From assembly GCA_002794775.1 (NCBI GenBank), contig NBAY01000014.1, positions 62,001 through 126,000 on the forward strand: DNA of 64,000 bases, given 5' to 3'. Both the position numbers and the translations under genes were made by a program. Every line of letters begins with the position of its first letter. Position 1 is the first letter of the stretch. The notes under the pieces were generated by a model. It did not search any database. It was given only the letters and a program-made list of their open reading frames with translations, and had not been told where the DNA came from. Positions 31,537-43,451 of the stretch are shown here, piece after piece. The stretch is from Porodaedalea pini. Its lineage: Eukaryota > Basidiomycota > Agaricomycetes > Hymenochaetales > Hymenochaetaceae.

Positions 31537-33123
31537 GTGCCTTGGGCATGGCGCACGGTACGCCTTCGTCGCAGGTGGCGCGTTTCCGCTTTCCACCCGA
31601 CTTTCCACCCTGGACCTCCTTCGCGCATCCCTGGGTCACCAGCGAGCATCCTGTCCGCCAGACAACCATGCAGAGGAAGCAAGCCCGACCAGGCTGCCCC
31701 TTGCACACTCTCCCCTAACGCGCGCAGTTTGTGCACGTCTCCTCAAGAGGGACCGGCAGTGGCCCCGCCCAGTGTAGGCGACCAGTCGCCAGGTTAACCA
31801 GTTCAACCCTGTCGAACATAGTGACTGTGGGACCTGATGTACCGTCGGTACGTCCCTCATCTGCATGGTGGTATGACAGGCCACCACTCTCAGCCTCCAT
31901 CGGAACCAGATCAGGCTCCGCAGGGGCAAGACGCTCCCCCTCTTCTTCGACCTGCAGCTCCTGGCGTGGCTTCATGCGAGGGCCCCCACAACCTCGCTCA
32001 CGTGCTCAATGCGCGCCTCCTCCACTCTCCCGATGGCCATGCTCATGTGCCCATCGCTTTGCTTCCGCCTTCTTGCGAGCCTCCTCCTGAGCGGCTAACA
32101 TGGCAGTGAGACCGGCCTCGTCTCACGCCCGCTGCTCAGCTTTGTGCTCCATGGCTGCCTCCATCTCGAAGAATAGACCCCCAGGCACATTTGCTGGGGG
32201 CGGGACACTCGTCGCCGTGCTCGGTGCGGATTGTTGCTGCTGCTGTTGCCGCAGTGGCTCTTTGCATTGTCCAGTACGCGTTGTGTCCTCATCATCGGAC
32301 GCGATTTCGACGGTGGTACGCCATCGCCACTTGTCGGCACCCGTCTGCTGTTGCTGTTGTGCCGACGGGGTGTCGCCGATACGCGGTACGCTGGACTCCT
32401 CCTCACGCATCGTGCTCGCCTTGACTTCGCGTGGACCTGTCTGCTGTTGCTGTTGCGCAGACGTGGTACCATCGGTACACGGGATGGCGCGCTCCTCCTC
32501 CTTGATCTCACGCTTCTTGACTTTGGGCAGACCAGGTGTTTCGAGATGTTTGACGAACACCTCGACTGCTGGTACAGCTGACGGGACCCCGACGAAGCAC
32601 GGTTGCACCTCGTGCTCCACGGGGTAGGCAAACTTATACCTGTACCCGTTGGGTACGAGTATGCGCTCGAGCTCTCTGCTGATGTACAGTACGTCGTCCA
32701 GCCAGTCCACAACCGGTATGACGACTCCCTCACCCCGGTACTTGGTGAGGTCGACCATCTGGTGGTCAGCGAAATACTGACCGTAGAGCCAGTCGGCAGT
32801 GGGCTTGTCGAGTCCATCCAGTGCCCACCACATCTCCTTCCAGACCCACGCGACCAGGAGGTACGTCCGCAGATCGGACGCGATCGGGTGGTGCTTCGCC
32901 GGCACCACGGAGTCCCAGTAGAGCTGGTAGTAGCTCTCCAGGGTGCGCTATTTCGAGTCGGTCAGCTCGGTACGTGTGCTTGATCGAGTTTTGAGGACTC
33001 ACCTTCATGCCGTACGCCCACTCGGCCCACTTCCACCGTTCGCCAATCTCGCGACCCCGACTCCCCACCAATAATGTCTCCCGCCATTTCACATACTGCC
33101 TGAGGCGGCATCGCACATACTGG

Positions 33124-34111
33124 TGAAAGGTGACGGTACGGTCTACTGGCAGACTCGGACCTGGTTGAGTTCGGCCACTGGGGGTTCACTCTAATGTGTC
33201 TGATGGAGGGGATAGTGTCAGGAAGTGTAGGGAAGTGTAGGGGAATACTCGGGGCTAGGTGTCAACTCGAGGACACGAGTACAAAGGATGACCGGCAAAA
33301 CGTGCCTAAATGCGGTCGGAGAACAAAGAGCAACTACGATCTTGACAACCCGGGCTCGGAAACTCGTCAATGAAGACAGTAATCGAAACGATTCGTCGAG
33401 AAGATTCTGAATCTGAAAAGATCTCGAGATGCGGTGCAGAATTGACGGAGATATGGCAGTTGCACTGGTTGCAGCTGGCGGAACGCACGGAACTCCCGGA
33501 ACCAAAAGCTATTTTTGTAGCTCTACGACGCGGGCTCGGAATCGTGCAAGAAAAGACAGTGTTCGAAAGCGATTTTCGACGAGATTAAGAATCTGAAGAG
33601 AGCTCGAGAAACGGTTAAGAACTGAGGGCGATATAGCGAAAGCAAGATTTGGCTGAAAACGGGACTCAAGACGGAACGGACGGAACGACACTGAATGGCG
33701 ACGGAGACGAGAACTAAAGACTGGGACTGACTCGGGGGAACTAAACTTGTATTTTTGAGACATTTACATGAGTGTTTAAATAACCAACAGAGGGTTGAGC
33801 CTCTGAGCGGCGTACAAAGGACACAAAGACAGACCGGAGGCTCTAGCCAAACAACACCAAATAGCCGGAACTCGGAGCCGGAACTCGGGAACATGAGTAA
33901 TTAAGCTTTGGGAGGCTCGGAACAATACCAGATGTGACCCAAAATGGACTTCGGTGGCTCACCGGTGCAGAACCAAGCTGTATGTGTCGAGTTAATCCAG
34001 CCAAACACTGAAACTGTCCTGAAATGCGTCGGGGATACTTGTAAGACTGTCCTGAGTCGAGTCGAACCTAATAGAGCTGATTCTGAGGCCAGCGGCATCA
34101 GGATCTCCACA
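33124..34111 (-). repeat. Solo LTR, family B (copy s3, 988 bp)
   Basis: Inverted B LTR, TGAAAGGTGACGG to GATCTCCACA. Flanks CTGG (33120-33123) and CCGG (34112-34115) differ by one CpG-type transition. Excising it with one flank joins ..VDIDR to YVRCRLRQYV.. in frame. Confidence 0.9.
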
Positions 34112-34449
34112 CCGGTCAATGTCGACCAGCCGTTCCTTGATCTCACGGGCATCCCGCGTGATCCTCTCGTGCTCGACGGGGTCAACATTGTCAACGAACC
34201 CTGGTATGTGGGGTGTTTTGCGTGCCAGCTGAGGCGGCGCTGAGCTGTTGTTGTTGCTGCTGCTGCTGTCATGGTGCGGAGACGACATGGTTGGAAGAAG
34301 CAGGAGAAAAACCCGCCGGTATGACCACTTTTCCAATGCCCTCTCTCGCGTGTCCCGACATGTGTGATCAGCGTGATCAAGCTTCTCACACGTATCAGAA
34401 GAAGAGAAGGCGTGACTGGGGACAGTCACGATTTAAACGCCCCAGGAGA

Positions 34450-35383
34450 TGTAGAGCTGTGCCGGTTGTCCCATCACCGCCGATCACTCCAGAAGCACTC
34501 AAGAACTGGTTCCGATGCATACCGATCAGTACTGGACTGAATCCGATCGGTCTGGTCTCGAATCAGAACCCCGCGATTGCATCAGCAACACGTTCCGAGA
34601 CCTCCGAATGCATATCGGAACGTACCGGAGATCTTATCTGGACGATTAGGGATGCAGTCACATGGAGCATACAGCCAAGATGCATACTGGACTGCTGTCC
34701 AACGATGGGAGCCACGTACTGATTGGACGATCTGAGTTCTGGTGGAGCACCGGTATGGTCAGACGCGATGCGGACGTTTTTCTTCATTATGATTTATGTT
34801 TTTCCTATGTTCTTCTGATTTCTATGCACTCTATGCATGCCTCTATGACCTATGACTTTTCCTTTCGACTTCTCTATGTTTCAACTGATATGCACATTAT
34901 GCCCGTATGGAAAATATTAACTGTAGATAGATCTTTGGACTTAGTATAAATATGCACCCCATGTCGTAGGTAGAGGACAAGTCAGTTCTACCACAGAGTC
35001 TCCCTCAGATAGGGTAACTTGAGTGTGATCCGTCTTAGTTCTCATAAAACCTGTAGTCGTTCCATCCTCGTCTTAGCATCTCGTCTCTCAAAACCGTCTC
35101 TCATTTCTTACTCCGTAACTCGAACCTCGTCGCTCGTCATGATCACATCATACCGGTGTTGATTACCCGTGCATACCGACTCCGTACCAGTCAAGTACAG
35201 AGCCGACAGGAGTACCCGACCTTAGCACTCGATATCGACGCATACCAGTGTGTACCGAAGCGTACCGACGCGTACCGGTACATTGAGTGATCTCACCACA
35301 GTCAACCCCTAACCTCCCAGAGCAACGTGATCACGTCCCCAAAAGGACTGCTGATCCCAGACACCCCTAAGTCAGGATCTACA
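34450..35383 (+). repeat. 3' LTR of C-1 (934 bp)
   Basis: Partner of 25839-26772, exactly the same length. The sequence just upstream, CCCCAGGAGA, matches the one internal to the family A 3' LTR and is the candidate plus-strand primer site. Confidence 0.95.
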
Positions 35384-35754
35384 GCGGGTGACTGTGAGAG
35401 TCGCTCTTGTATTTCAGGTGTGCAGAATGTGTAGGCCACGTATATCAGAGTCGGGTCTGTGGGTGTGAGCTTGTTGAATGCGAACAGTAGTTCTGCTGCG
35501 AACTTGGTGAATGAGGTCATTGCCAGGTCGTATACAACTATCTGCGAGACCCCCATCAGGTGAGGGTTGGCCAGTGCAAGGTCGCCAGGGGTCGGGTTGG
35601 GCATACAGCGTGCCATGCCCTTGAGGACGATCATGTGGGGAGGGGTAATGTCAGTACTTTCCATTGTGGGCAGGGTCAGATGTTGTTTCTTTTTCTTTTT
35701 GTCACTTTCAGTAATGGCGTGTCTTTTTAAGGACAGTTGCGTCGCCTGAGTCAT
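35384..35754 (-). pseudogene. 319-codon gene, amino-terminal fragment (A-2)
   Basis: Corresponds to the first 40 percent or so of the ORF at 3270-4229. It includes the basic SDKKKKKQ stretch and the MPNPTPGDLALANP segment, and is open to the cut at 35384, where the C-1 LTR replaces the rest. Here an ATG exists four codons further upstream than in A-1. Confidence 0.7.
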
Positions 35755-36430
35755 TTGTGTGTCTGTATTGGGTGGACCTCTCTGTATTGGTCATGCCATC
35801 AGTCGGCGGAGTTCGCATTTGTTGCGTGTTTTGGGCAATTCTTTTGCATGCTTCAATTGGGTCCTTCAGTAGGTGATTTGTGACAGCAATAGTGTCATTT
35901 TCGTGGTCGGCGGCCGGTCGATCAGCAGATTTGCGTGTCTTTTAGTCCAACATTTTGTATTTCGTGCATTTTGGTACCAGTCCATGTCTCTGTATTGCTG
36001 GTTGTGATTCTTGTTTGGTGGTTCTGGCTTGGCATAGTTATTTTCTTTGGTGTATGTTTTCCATTGAGTATTTGCATGTTGTGTGCCTCGTGGTTCCTTT
36101 TTGGTAGGGGCGGGCTTGCAGTCAGCTGCTGGTGTTCGGTGTGTGCCTAGGTTCGTTGTGAATGATTGGTGGGTTCATGCTGTATTAGGTGTGGTCTGGA
36201 TCCGTGTGTGATTGGCTTTTGAGGTGTGTGATCATTGAGAACCATTTCAGGTGCTTCGGTGATCTTGAAATGTCCAGGTTCCACATTGTGCTTCTTGAGT
36301 GCGATCATGGTGCTTGTTCCAGTCCGGTATCATGGGGTGTGATTGTTGTTGACAGAGATTGTCATAATTTTCGAAACGTGTCACCCTCTACTTTTTACTA
36401 CCACCTCCTCCATCTTGCCTTACCCTTTTG
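35755..36430. other. Spacer between divergent accessory genes (A-2)
   Basis: Equivalent of 4230-5842 in A-1 without the solo B LTR, so it preserves the uninterrupted target (GCAT at 35846-35849). A partly open reading frame related to 5273-5719 runs leftward from about 36310 but is broken by stops. It probably carries the two divergent promoters. Confidence 0.5.
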
Positions 36431-38584
36431 ATGGACACTACTACAACTCCTGAGCCCATCCCATGGCCCTCCGCATCTCCCAAAGATGGGGGAGGCTTTT
36501 CGACACTGCCACAGTGGAAGCTGGGACCCAACAATCACATGCCAGTGGCCCCAGCCCTTTTGCAGGAGCCTGACGATGGCAACTGAGACATGGGAGGTGT
36601 GCTCGTTGGCATGGATCTCCTGCATCCATTGCAGCTAGCATCATCCTCATTGGGTGGAGAAGTGGGTGGTGGGGGAGAACCCGCCGGGAAAGTTGGTGTC
36701 CCCCCTGCTGAGTCTGTTCTGCCAAGTCTCATCCAGCGTGATCCATTCTTGTCACATATGGAAGACTTCAACTCTGCATTGGATGATCTCGAGAAGTCAA
36801 GCGAGGAGGGTCGTGAGGAGGCGATGGTGTATGTGTGGGCTTCCTGGGTGTGCTGCTTTGTTTTTGTTTTCTTGTTCTTGTTTCTGATACACTTTTTCTA
36901 GCGCTCCCTTGCTACTGCATGGGATGGCGTCCCCGAGCGTGCGAAAGCTGCCCACCCTTTGTTCACCACGATGGACGTTCTTCTGGACATGTTCCAGAAT
37001 GAGGCCGATGAGGCGGTGGAGAATGCGACCAAGGAGACACTGTCCAAGCATCTCTGATCACTTATTGCTGAGGAGGAGGAACTGGTTGCTGAGCACAAGC
37101 ACAAGCATGCACTCGTTGCTGCCGAGCGTGTATGCGCTGCCGCTGAGGCCATGGAGAGGGTAGAGTGTTGGGTGCATGAGGATGCTGAGTGTGCTAGGCA
37201 GGCTGCACAAGAGGTGCAAGAGTAGGTCGAGCGTAGAGTGCTTCTGGAGGCGAAACGGGCTCAGGATGAAGAGGAGTGCACAGCAAAACTGAGGGGTGTG
37301 CACAAGTCGTTACGTGTGCTGTATCCTGCTGCAACCGATGAGGAGCTCCAGGGATGGCTCTATCGTATGGTCAGCCCTGCTGTGCCGATTTCGTCTGCTG
37401 TGAGAATTTTTTTTTTTTTTTTTGTACCAGCTGATTTGTCATAGAAACCGAGCCCTTCCACTCCTACTCAGTCGGTCCTGCCTTTGCCTCATTGTGGGTC
37501 GTGTACACGTCAGCCTTGCCCTTGTCCTGTCCTTGCATGTTCAGCTGCAGAAAGCAGGGAAGTCATCTCTCCCATGTCATTGCCTCGGGCTGCCTCGGAT
37601 GTGAGTGCCAAGACTTGTCGAGGCACTGGTGGGTCTGCTGTGCCCCCTTGCAGGGCTTCCACCTCTCCTTTCCTGGCTGCGCTGGCTGGGAGTGTAAAAG
37701 CCAATCCTTCGACAGTCGGCGGAAGCACCTCATCCACAAAGGTACCACATGAGGTCACCAAGGTGAGTACTCTTTTCTGTGTTGGTCCCAATCTCTGTGG
37801 TTGATTGTTTCCCATGTAGGCTGGTGGTTTGCATGCACGTCCTGAGGTGGTGATGACCAATGTCCCTTCTACAAAGTCTGGGACAAAGCAAAAGCCAGTT
37901 TTGGTTGAATCCAGCGGCGATGAAGGTCCTTCCTGTCCTGGTCCATCCAAGGTTCTGCGCGCTGTGGGTGAGTCTTCTGCGAGAGATGCGAAGCCCGAAG
38001 AGGCTGTCTCTGATGGCCTGGACCTGGATTTTCTCGGAGGTGGGGTACACCTAGGGTGGACTGTTCAGTTTGCCCTCACCTGCAACACTTGCATTGTCAT
38101 GGGCGTGTCATGCGATGGTGTCCCCAAGAGTCAGCAGTGCACTCGCTGTTCATGGAACAAGGCGCGCTGCATCTTCGATCAGTTCTGTGGGCAGTGTGGT
38201 GGTACCCAGCTCACTCCTCTCACGCTCTCCATGGTGGACCCAATCAGTATTGGTGGTGCAGTCTGGCAGTTCGGCGACGTGCCCGACTACTTGGACATGG
38301 CTTCCATCGATGTCCTGGTTGGGGCGTTGGCTAGGAGTGTTGCCGAGTCTTGCATGTTGATTTACAAGCATCAGGCTGCCATCCGTCATCATCCTGAGGC
38401 ATATGAGGCTCGTGTCGAGGAGCTCATGTGTTGTCTCGGTGAATACGAGGAGGTCGAGGATTGGATGCTGCCTATGCTGTTCCTTGACAAGGAATCTTTT
38501 ATCAACTATCGGACCATTCAGGAACAGGAGGAGAAAGAGGAAAAGGAGAAGAAGAGGAAAGGAAAAGGAAAAGGGAGGAAATAG
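36431..38584 (+). pseudogene. Antisense Zn2Cys6-like gene of family A, copy in A-2
   Basis: Best copy for the gene model. Exons: 36431 to about 36826, 36902-37399, 37445-37762, 37820-38584. Introns are about 75, 45 and 57 bp with GT..AG ends; a CTGAT branch motif precedes the first acceptor. Exon 2 gives an Ala/Glu/Arg coiled coil, exon 3 a Ser/Pro/Thr-rich linker. Exon 4 gives the cysteine cluster (38081-38170, spacing 2-6-8-2-6), a helical region and a KEKKRKGKGKGRK tail that could act as a nuclear signal. Only three stops remain: TGA in exon 1 (where A-1 has CAA), and TGA and TAG in exon 2. Exon 4 is entirely open. Domain order suggests a dimerising nuclear protein; this is inference. Confidence 0.75.
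38081..38170 (+). other. Zn2Cys6-like cysteine cluster (A-2)
   Basis: Six Cys with spacing 2-6-8-2-6, identical in spacing to 7494-7583 and 60157-60246 (minus). Segment CTRCSWNKARC is shared with A-3. Confidence 0.65.
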
Positions 38585-40628
38585 AGAGTAGATTGGATGT
38601 TATTTATTAGGATGAATTTGGTCTATGGTTGGTACCGCGTTACACTGTGCTTTACGATGAAAGTATAAGACTTGGCTTTTCCTTCATGGCTTGGTAAAGT
38701 ATTGTTTTTCGTGGATTTTGTGGTTTTGGAGTTTGAGAGTAGGGGTTCAGTGTGTGAAAGGAGATGGAATGAGTACAAATATTAAAGAGAATAAAGGGGT
38801 ATCATGATTCAGATTTGGTTCCAGAGTCGGTGTTGAGGATTTCTGTTGGTTGTGGCCGATCCTCAGCACCGAGCTCCTCCCCTTCAATTTTTGAATGTTT
38901 GTTGGCTAGATCATTGAGTTCTGAGTCGGTTTGCTCCACTATCTGGGTGACTGGGGTCGATATGTTTGCTCGGGGGTGGTATGGGATGACTCTGAATACC
39001 GTGTATTGTAGTGCTGAGACTGCACCTGTGAGTTCTGCAAGTATGTATGATCCTCCAGTTGTTCGGCGAACAACTACCATAGGTCCAAGGTATTTGGGTT
39101 TGGCTTTCCAGCTTAGTTCCATGTCAATTCGTGAGTTTCGAACCAGAACCAGGGCTCCAGGACCAAAGTTGTAGTCTCAGATCGTGTTTTGGTAGTGTTT
39201 TTTGAATTGCTGGATTGATTTGAAGTGAGCGCGCATGACTGCCAAGTGTACTCATTTCAAGTCTTCTGGTCAACACTGGAGTGCCCTTGCTTGTGCAGCG
39301 AGTAGTTCTGACTGGGATACCTTCAATGTATATACTGGTGACATGTACGTTTGTTTGTCCAAGTCAAATGGAAGGATTGGCTGGACCCCATGGACCATGT
39401 AGTATGGTGAATATCCCATTGCTTTCTGAATTGTGATCCTCTCAGCCCATATGGCATGGTATGCATGTTGTGACCATCGAGCTTTGTCATTCCCAGCAAG
39501 TTTCATCAGTGTTTCCCAAAGGTCCCTGTGGCATCGCTCTACGATTCTGTTCACTCTCGAGTTATAAGGGGAGATTCAGATAATGTGGACTCCGTATCTT
39601 GCCAACATCCTGATTACTTCACCGTCGAATGATGGACCATTGTCTGATATGATCTCGTGAACATAACCCCATCTGCATATGATGTCCTGAAAAATGAAGT
39701 TCACAATCAATCTTGAGTTATCAGCACGTAAGAGTTGAAATTCCGGGTAGCCTGTGAGCGAGTCTCTTGCCTGGATGATATACCTGAACCCCCCTGATTT
39801 GGGCATGAGCATCACATCTATGTGTACCCTGGCAAATAGTGGTGCTGGTGTTGGAACGTTCAGTGGGATTCGTACATGAGTGAATTGCCAAGTCTGGCAC
39901 AAGTGACACATCTTCAGGAACCAATGTATGTTGGAACTCATCATGGGCCACCAAAATCGATTGTGGATTTGTAGTTGTACTGAAAAGAATCCTTTGTTTC
40001 CCAGGTCGTTGTGTGTTGACCGCATGACTGAGAATTGGCGATCTCATGCGAGTACGAGTTGGTGTGGTCCCGAGTATTGTTTCCTCCAGAGTTGTCCATC
40101 TGCAATGAAGAACTGAGTTGCCTTTGTTATGAAGTGTTTAAATTCACTGTCTGTCATGTCTTCTGGTTTCTTTGGGTTGCTTAGAAACTCCTTGATTTTT
40201 ATCAATTCTTGATTGGCTGATTCTGCTGCAGCTGTCCAGAGAATGGTGGGAGGGTCAGCAGTGGGAGGAATGTCTTCAGTGTATGCTACGAATATGAAAG
40301 CATACTGGTTATCGATCCATTCCTTGTAGTTTTCGTCATCTGGAGGGTCGGTGTCTGCTCGCTTTCATTGACTGAGTCCATCTGGGCCTGTATGCCGAGT
40401 GCCTGGTACATGGATAATTGTGAAGTGGAACAATAAGATTCCAGCGATCCACCAGTTGATCATTGCGTTTGGCTGGATATCTGGGTTGTTGATCATCCCT
40501 TTAATGTACTTTGCATCAACTTCAATGTAGAAGTGGTCTAGTCCTATTAAGTAGATCCGTGCATCGTGGAGTGCCCTCATGAGCCCAAACAGTTCTACTT
40601 TTGGCTGTGAGTAGTTCTGTTCCCTCTT

Positions 40629-41484
40629 GTTCCATGTTGCAGACATAAAATGGGCTGGGAATCATTCTCCATTTTCTCCGATCTGTAAGAGAATCGCTCC
40701 GTATCCTCGAATCGACAAATCTACACAAAGGTGGACCAGTCTCCCGCATTTGTAGTCAATTGGCCTGATGGCTCCAGACTCGGCAACTGCCCTCTTAAGT
40801 TGGTCCATTGATCACTGTTCAAGTTTTCCAAATGAGAAGGGGACATCTTTTCTGGTGAGTCTGTTCAGATCATATGCCAACTGGGCGAAGTCGTTGATAA
40901 AATGCCTAAGAACTCCTGCAGTCCTGAGGAATGATTGGACATCAGTAATGTCTTCGCAGGGTAGCCAGTCAATGACTTTTTGGACTCATGCTTCATCTGG
41001 GACTCATCCTGAGTAGTTGCAGGTATGGCCGACTATCACAGCTTTGGGTGTGGCGAGTACCAACTTTTTCCTGGACAGAGTTGCCCCAACTACTTTGAAC
41101 CTTTGGAGGACTCGGTTGACATCATTTAGGTGTTCCCATACGAATTGGCGGATTCCTGAATTTTCTGGGATGGTCTTGTATGATCCGTCCTGTAGCTCGT
41201 ATTGTGAGGCCAGCCCTTTTATGGGTACATCATCAATGTATGGGAACACCATGTCTGGGATTTTGTCCTTCAGGATGAATGTGACATCAGTGTGCATGAT
41301 TTGCTGGGAGTTCGTATATCCCATGGGAATCGATGTGAGTTAAAATGCTCCTAGTGGTGTCTGGAATGTTGTTATGTCCCTACTTCATATGGTGAGTTTC
41401 CTTTGGTCGAATGCTATGAATAAGTCCAAGGTTATATAGCAGGATCAGCCACCGAAAGACTCAGTGATGTGTTCTGTTGGATAC
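40629..41484 (-). repeat. 856-bp tract identical to 10021-10876
   Basis: See the partner tract in A-1. Offset between the two is constant at 30608, with no insertion or deletion. A one-base length difference and many substitutions begin just outside. Confidence 0.85.
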
Positions 41485-42313
41485 GGTACCAATGGATCTC
41501 GTATTGTGACTGCATTTAGTGGTTGAAGATCATGGACTATTCTCAGCGACTTTCCATCCTTCTTTACTATGCAGAACCACCTGGATCGGTATGATGAGTT
41601 TGATGGTTTGTATACGCCGGACATGATTTTGTCTTTGATGATTGCGATGACCCTGTCAAATATCCCCGGTGGGATGGGAATATTCTTCAGGACCCATGGA
41701 ATATGTTTGATCGTTGGGATCAGAACTGGAGCGAAGTAGTTGTAGTTGAGTGCACCCTTTTCTGTTTTGTCCCATGTGAAAGCCATTTCCTGTGTCCAAA
41801 TAACCCACCACGCGAGATCCTTTTCTTCAGGGAGTAGGAATCTGGCTGGATCTATGTCCATTTTGTCGTATCGTTCCTGGGTGAGTTGTTTCCCAGGTGA
41901 GAATGGTGGTGGATGGGTTGGTAATTCTGGAAGGTCCCTTAGAGGATCGGGGTGCTGTGTCCTGGTGATTCGGTATTTTTGGGGGAGTGTGGTTGGTACT
42001 GGCTTTATACGATTGGCGACCTTCTTGTACTTGTAGAATGGCTGAGTCATTTGGCGAGTTTGACTTGTTTGAGGAATTAGAGATTCGTTATTGTATGGGT
42101 GATTAATAGAGAATAGTCCTGTTCCGTCATTTGTTTGGGTTTTGTCGTTTTCCGTATTTTGTTTTGATTTTACGCCTCCTTTTCCCATGATGGTGATTGC
42201 AATAGACTGCCTGTCAAAAGAAATATGTACTTTGTTTGGCTCCAGGGTATCCATGGTATAGCATGGTTGTGCTAATGGTTCGTCTCATCAATTTGGTACC
42301 GATTCATTGACTA

Positions 42314-42324
42314 TTAAAAATCCT
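42314..42324 (-). promoter_or_regulatory. Candidate -1 frameshift site (A-2)
   Basis: Minus strand GGATTTTTAATAG: the gag frame ends at TAA and the pol frame reads TTT TTA ATA. Same layout as in the three other copies. Confidence 0.45.
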
Positions 42325-43451
42325 CATCCTCCTTGGCTGGTTGTTTTCGTCGTGTTTGTTCCCAGGTCAGAACTGTTACATCTTCTTCTGTTACCAGGTG
42401 GATTAGTTCTAGTACCTGGTTGTCAATGTCTATATCCATGAGCCGAGCCTTGCAATGTGTGAGAAATGGTCGCCCGAGTAGGATGTCAAATGGCGCTGGG
42501 TGTATGACTTGTGCTTGTACGAGTACTGAGAATCCTCCGAGTCCTATCCTGAGTTGTGGTATTAGTCTGAGCGACTGGGTCCTAGACACGTCTGCAGTTT
42601 CGATAGTGATTCATTCATTATTCAGAGTTGGTGATCCTAGATGTTTCCACACGTCTCGCGATAGTCCAATAAACAAAGCTCCGGTGTCAAGTAGTCCTTC
42701 TACCTCGACCTTTCCGTCCAGCCAGACATCGATGACTCGAATCGGTACTGTTGCTGGTGTGACTGGTTCCCTTTCCGTTGTCTCGTCTGGTGATCCTGGC
42801 CTGGGTCCTACTGAGTACATGGCCGTGCCTTCATCTTCAAGGTTTATTGGACTTCGCCTTACCGTCATCATATCCTTGCACTTTTGTCTGACTTCCAGGG
42901 AGGTTGCCAACAGTTCTTGACCTGATACTGACACCGTAGAGTCCAAGAATCAGCGAAACACTGTGTTGACCATTGTGGAGTCATTTGCTGGTGTGTTGTA
43001 TTTGAATTGGGGCCTCTGTATGTCTATTGTAGGATTGGGAGGTGTGGGCTTTGGTTCCGTCCTTTCCTGTGGTGGTGCTACATGGACTTCCATAGGCTTG
43101 CTAGGTGGAATAGAGTCGGGTACCGATTCTCCGATTGTTCTGGGCTCAGCCGGTTCTTTCTCCTTTCCTTTGTTTGTTTCAGTTTCCGGTACGCCCAAGT
43201 CTGTAGCTGGTTTGTGTCCTTCTCATTCTTTCGTCAGTTTCGTCATGCACTTAGGTGAGGGAGAGTTGACTTTTCCTATATTTGCCAGTCTCACCGATTG
43301 TCTCTGCTGCCTGTGAGAATTGCCGGTATTGTTGAACTGAACCTTCTTTCCTTCCCCTATGTATTTGTCCTGGATTTCTTCAATATGGGCTTCCTCCTTA
43401 CATGGCTGGGTTGGCATATACATACTTGGTCCTGATATGGCAGGATAGTAT

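Larger units (their letters stand above)
30078..34288 (-). pseudogene. Antisense zinc-cluster gene of family C, split by two solo LTRs
   Basis: Runs from ATG 34288 to TAG 30078, opposite to gag and integrase. A Ser/Asn-rich start precedes a Trp-rich globular region. One 55-bp intron is inferred (32948-33002, GTGAGT..TAG). Then come Gln-rich and Lys/Glu-rich stretches and an Ala/Glu/Arg coiled coil. Six cysteines at 31646-31735 are spaced 2-6-7-2-7, which fits the Zn2Cys6 rule. A GKRKR basic patch, a long polyGln run and a final coiled coil follow. B LTRs at 33124-34111 and 30231-31227 interrupt it; dropping each with one 4-bp duplication keeps the frame. Two TGA and one TAG (31715-31717, within the cluster) also break it. 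The function is unknown; nuclear regulation is an inference. Confidence 0.68.
25839..35383 (+). mobile_element. Family C element C-1 (deletion derivative) with antisense gene
   Basis: 9545 bp between two 934-bp LTRs. The plus strand holds gag and integrase; the minus strand holds a long zinc-cluster gene between integrase and the 3' LTR. Protease, RT and RNase H are absent, so it cannot move on its own. Two solo B LTRs (30231-31227, 33124-34111) lie inside the antisense gene. The flanks do not match: left is D-1 gag (..CCGC), right is the A-2 319-codon gene (GCGG..). Confidence 0.88.
38802..42340 (-). pseudogene. pol: pol: RT, RNase H, integrase (A-2)
   Basis: Same order as in A-1. YIDD is at 41229-41240. 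RNase H lies about 40365-40750. Integrase (39270-40025) keeps HID, SDNG and VERCH, but the zinc motif has GNKG in place of GHKG, so one zinc-binding His is lost. The acidic tail ends at TGA 38802-38804. Internal stops interrupt RT and integrase. The tract 40629-41484 is identical to A-1. Confidence 0.85.

Noticed and set aside
31302..31718. Plus-strand ORFs with runs of Cys, Ala or Leu
   Set aside because: They are the other reading frames of the CAG tract of the minus-strand gene.
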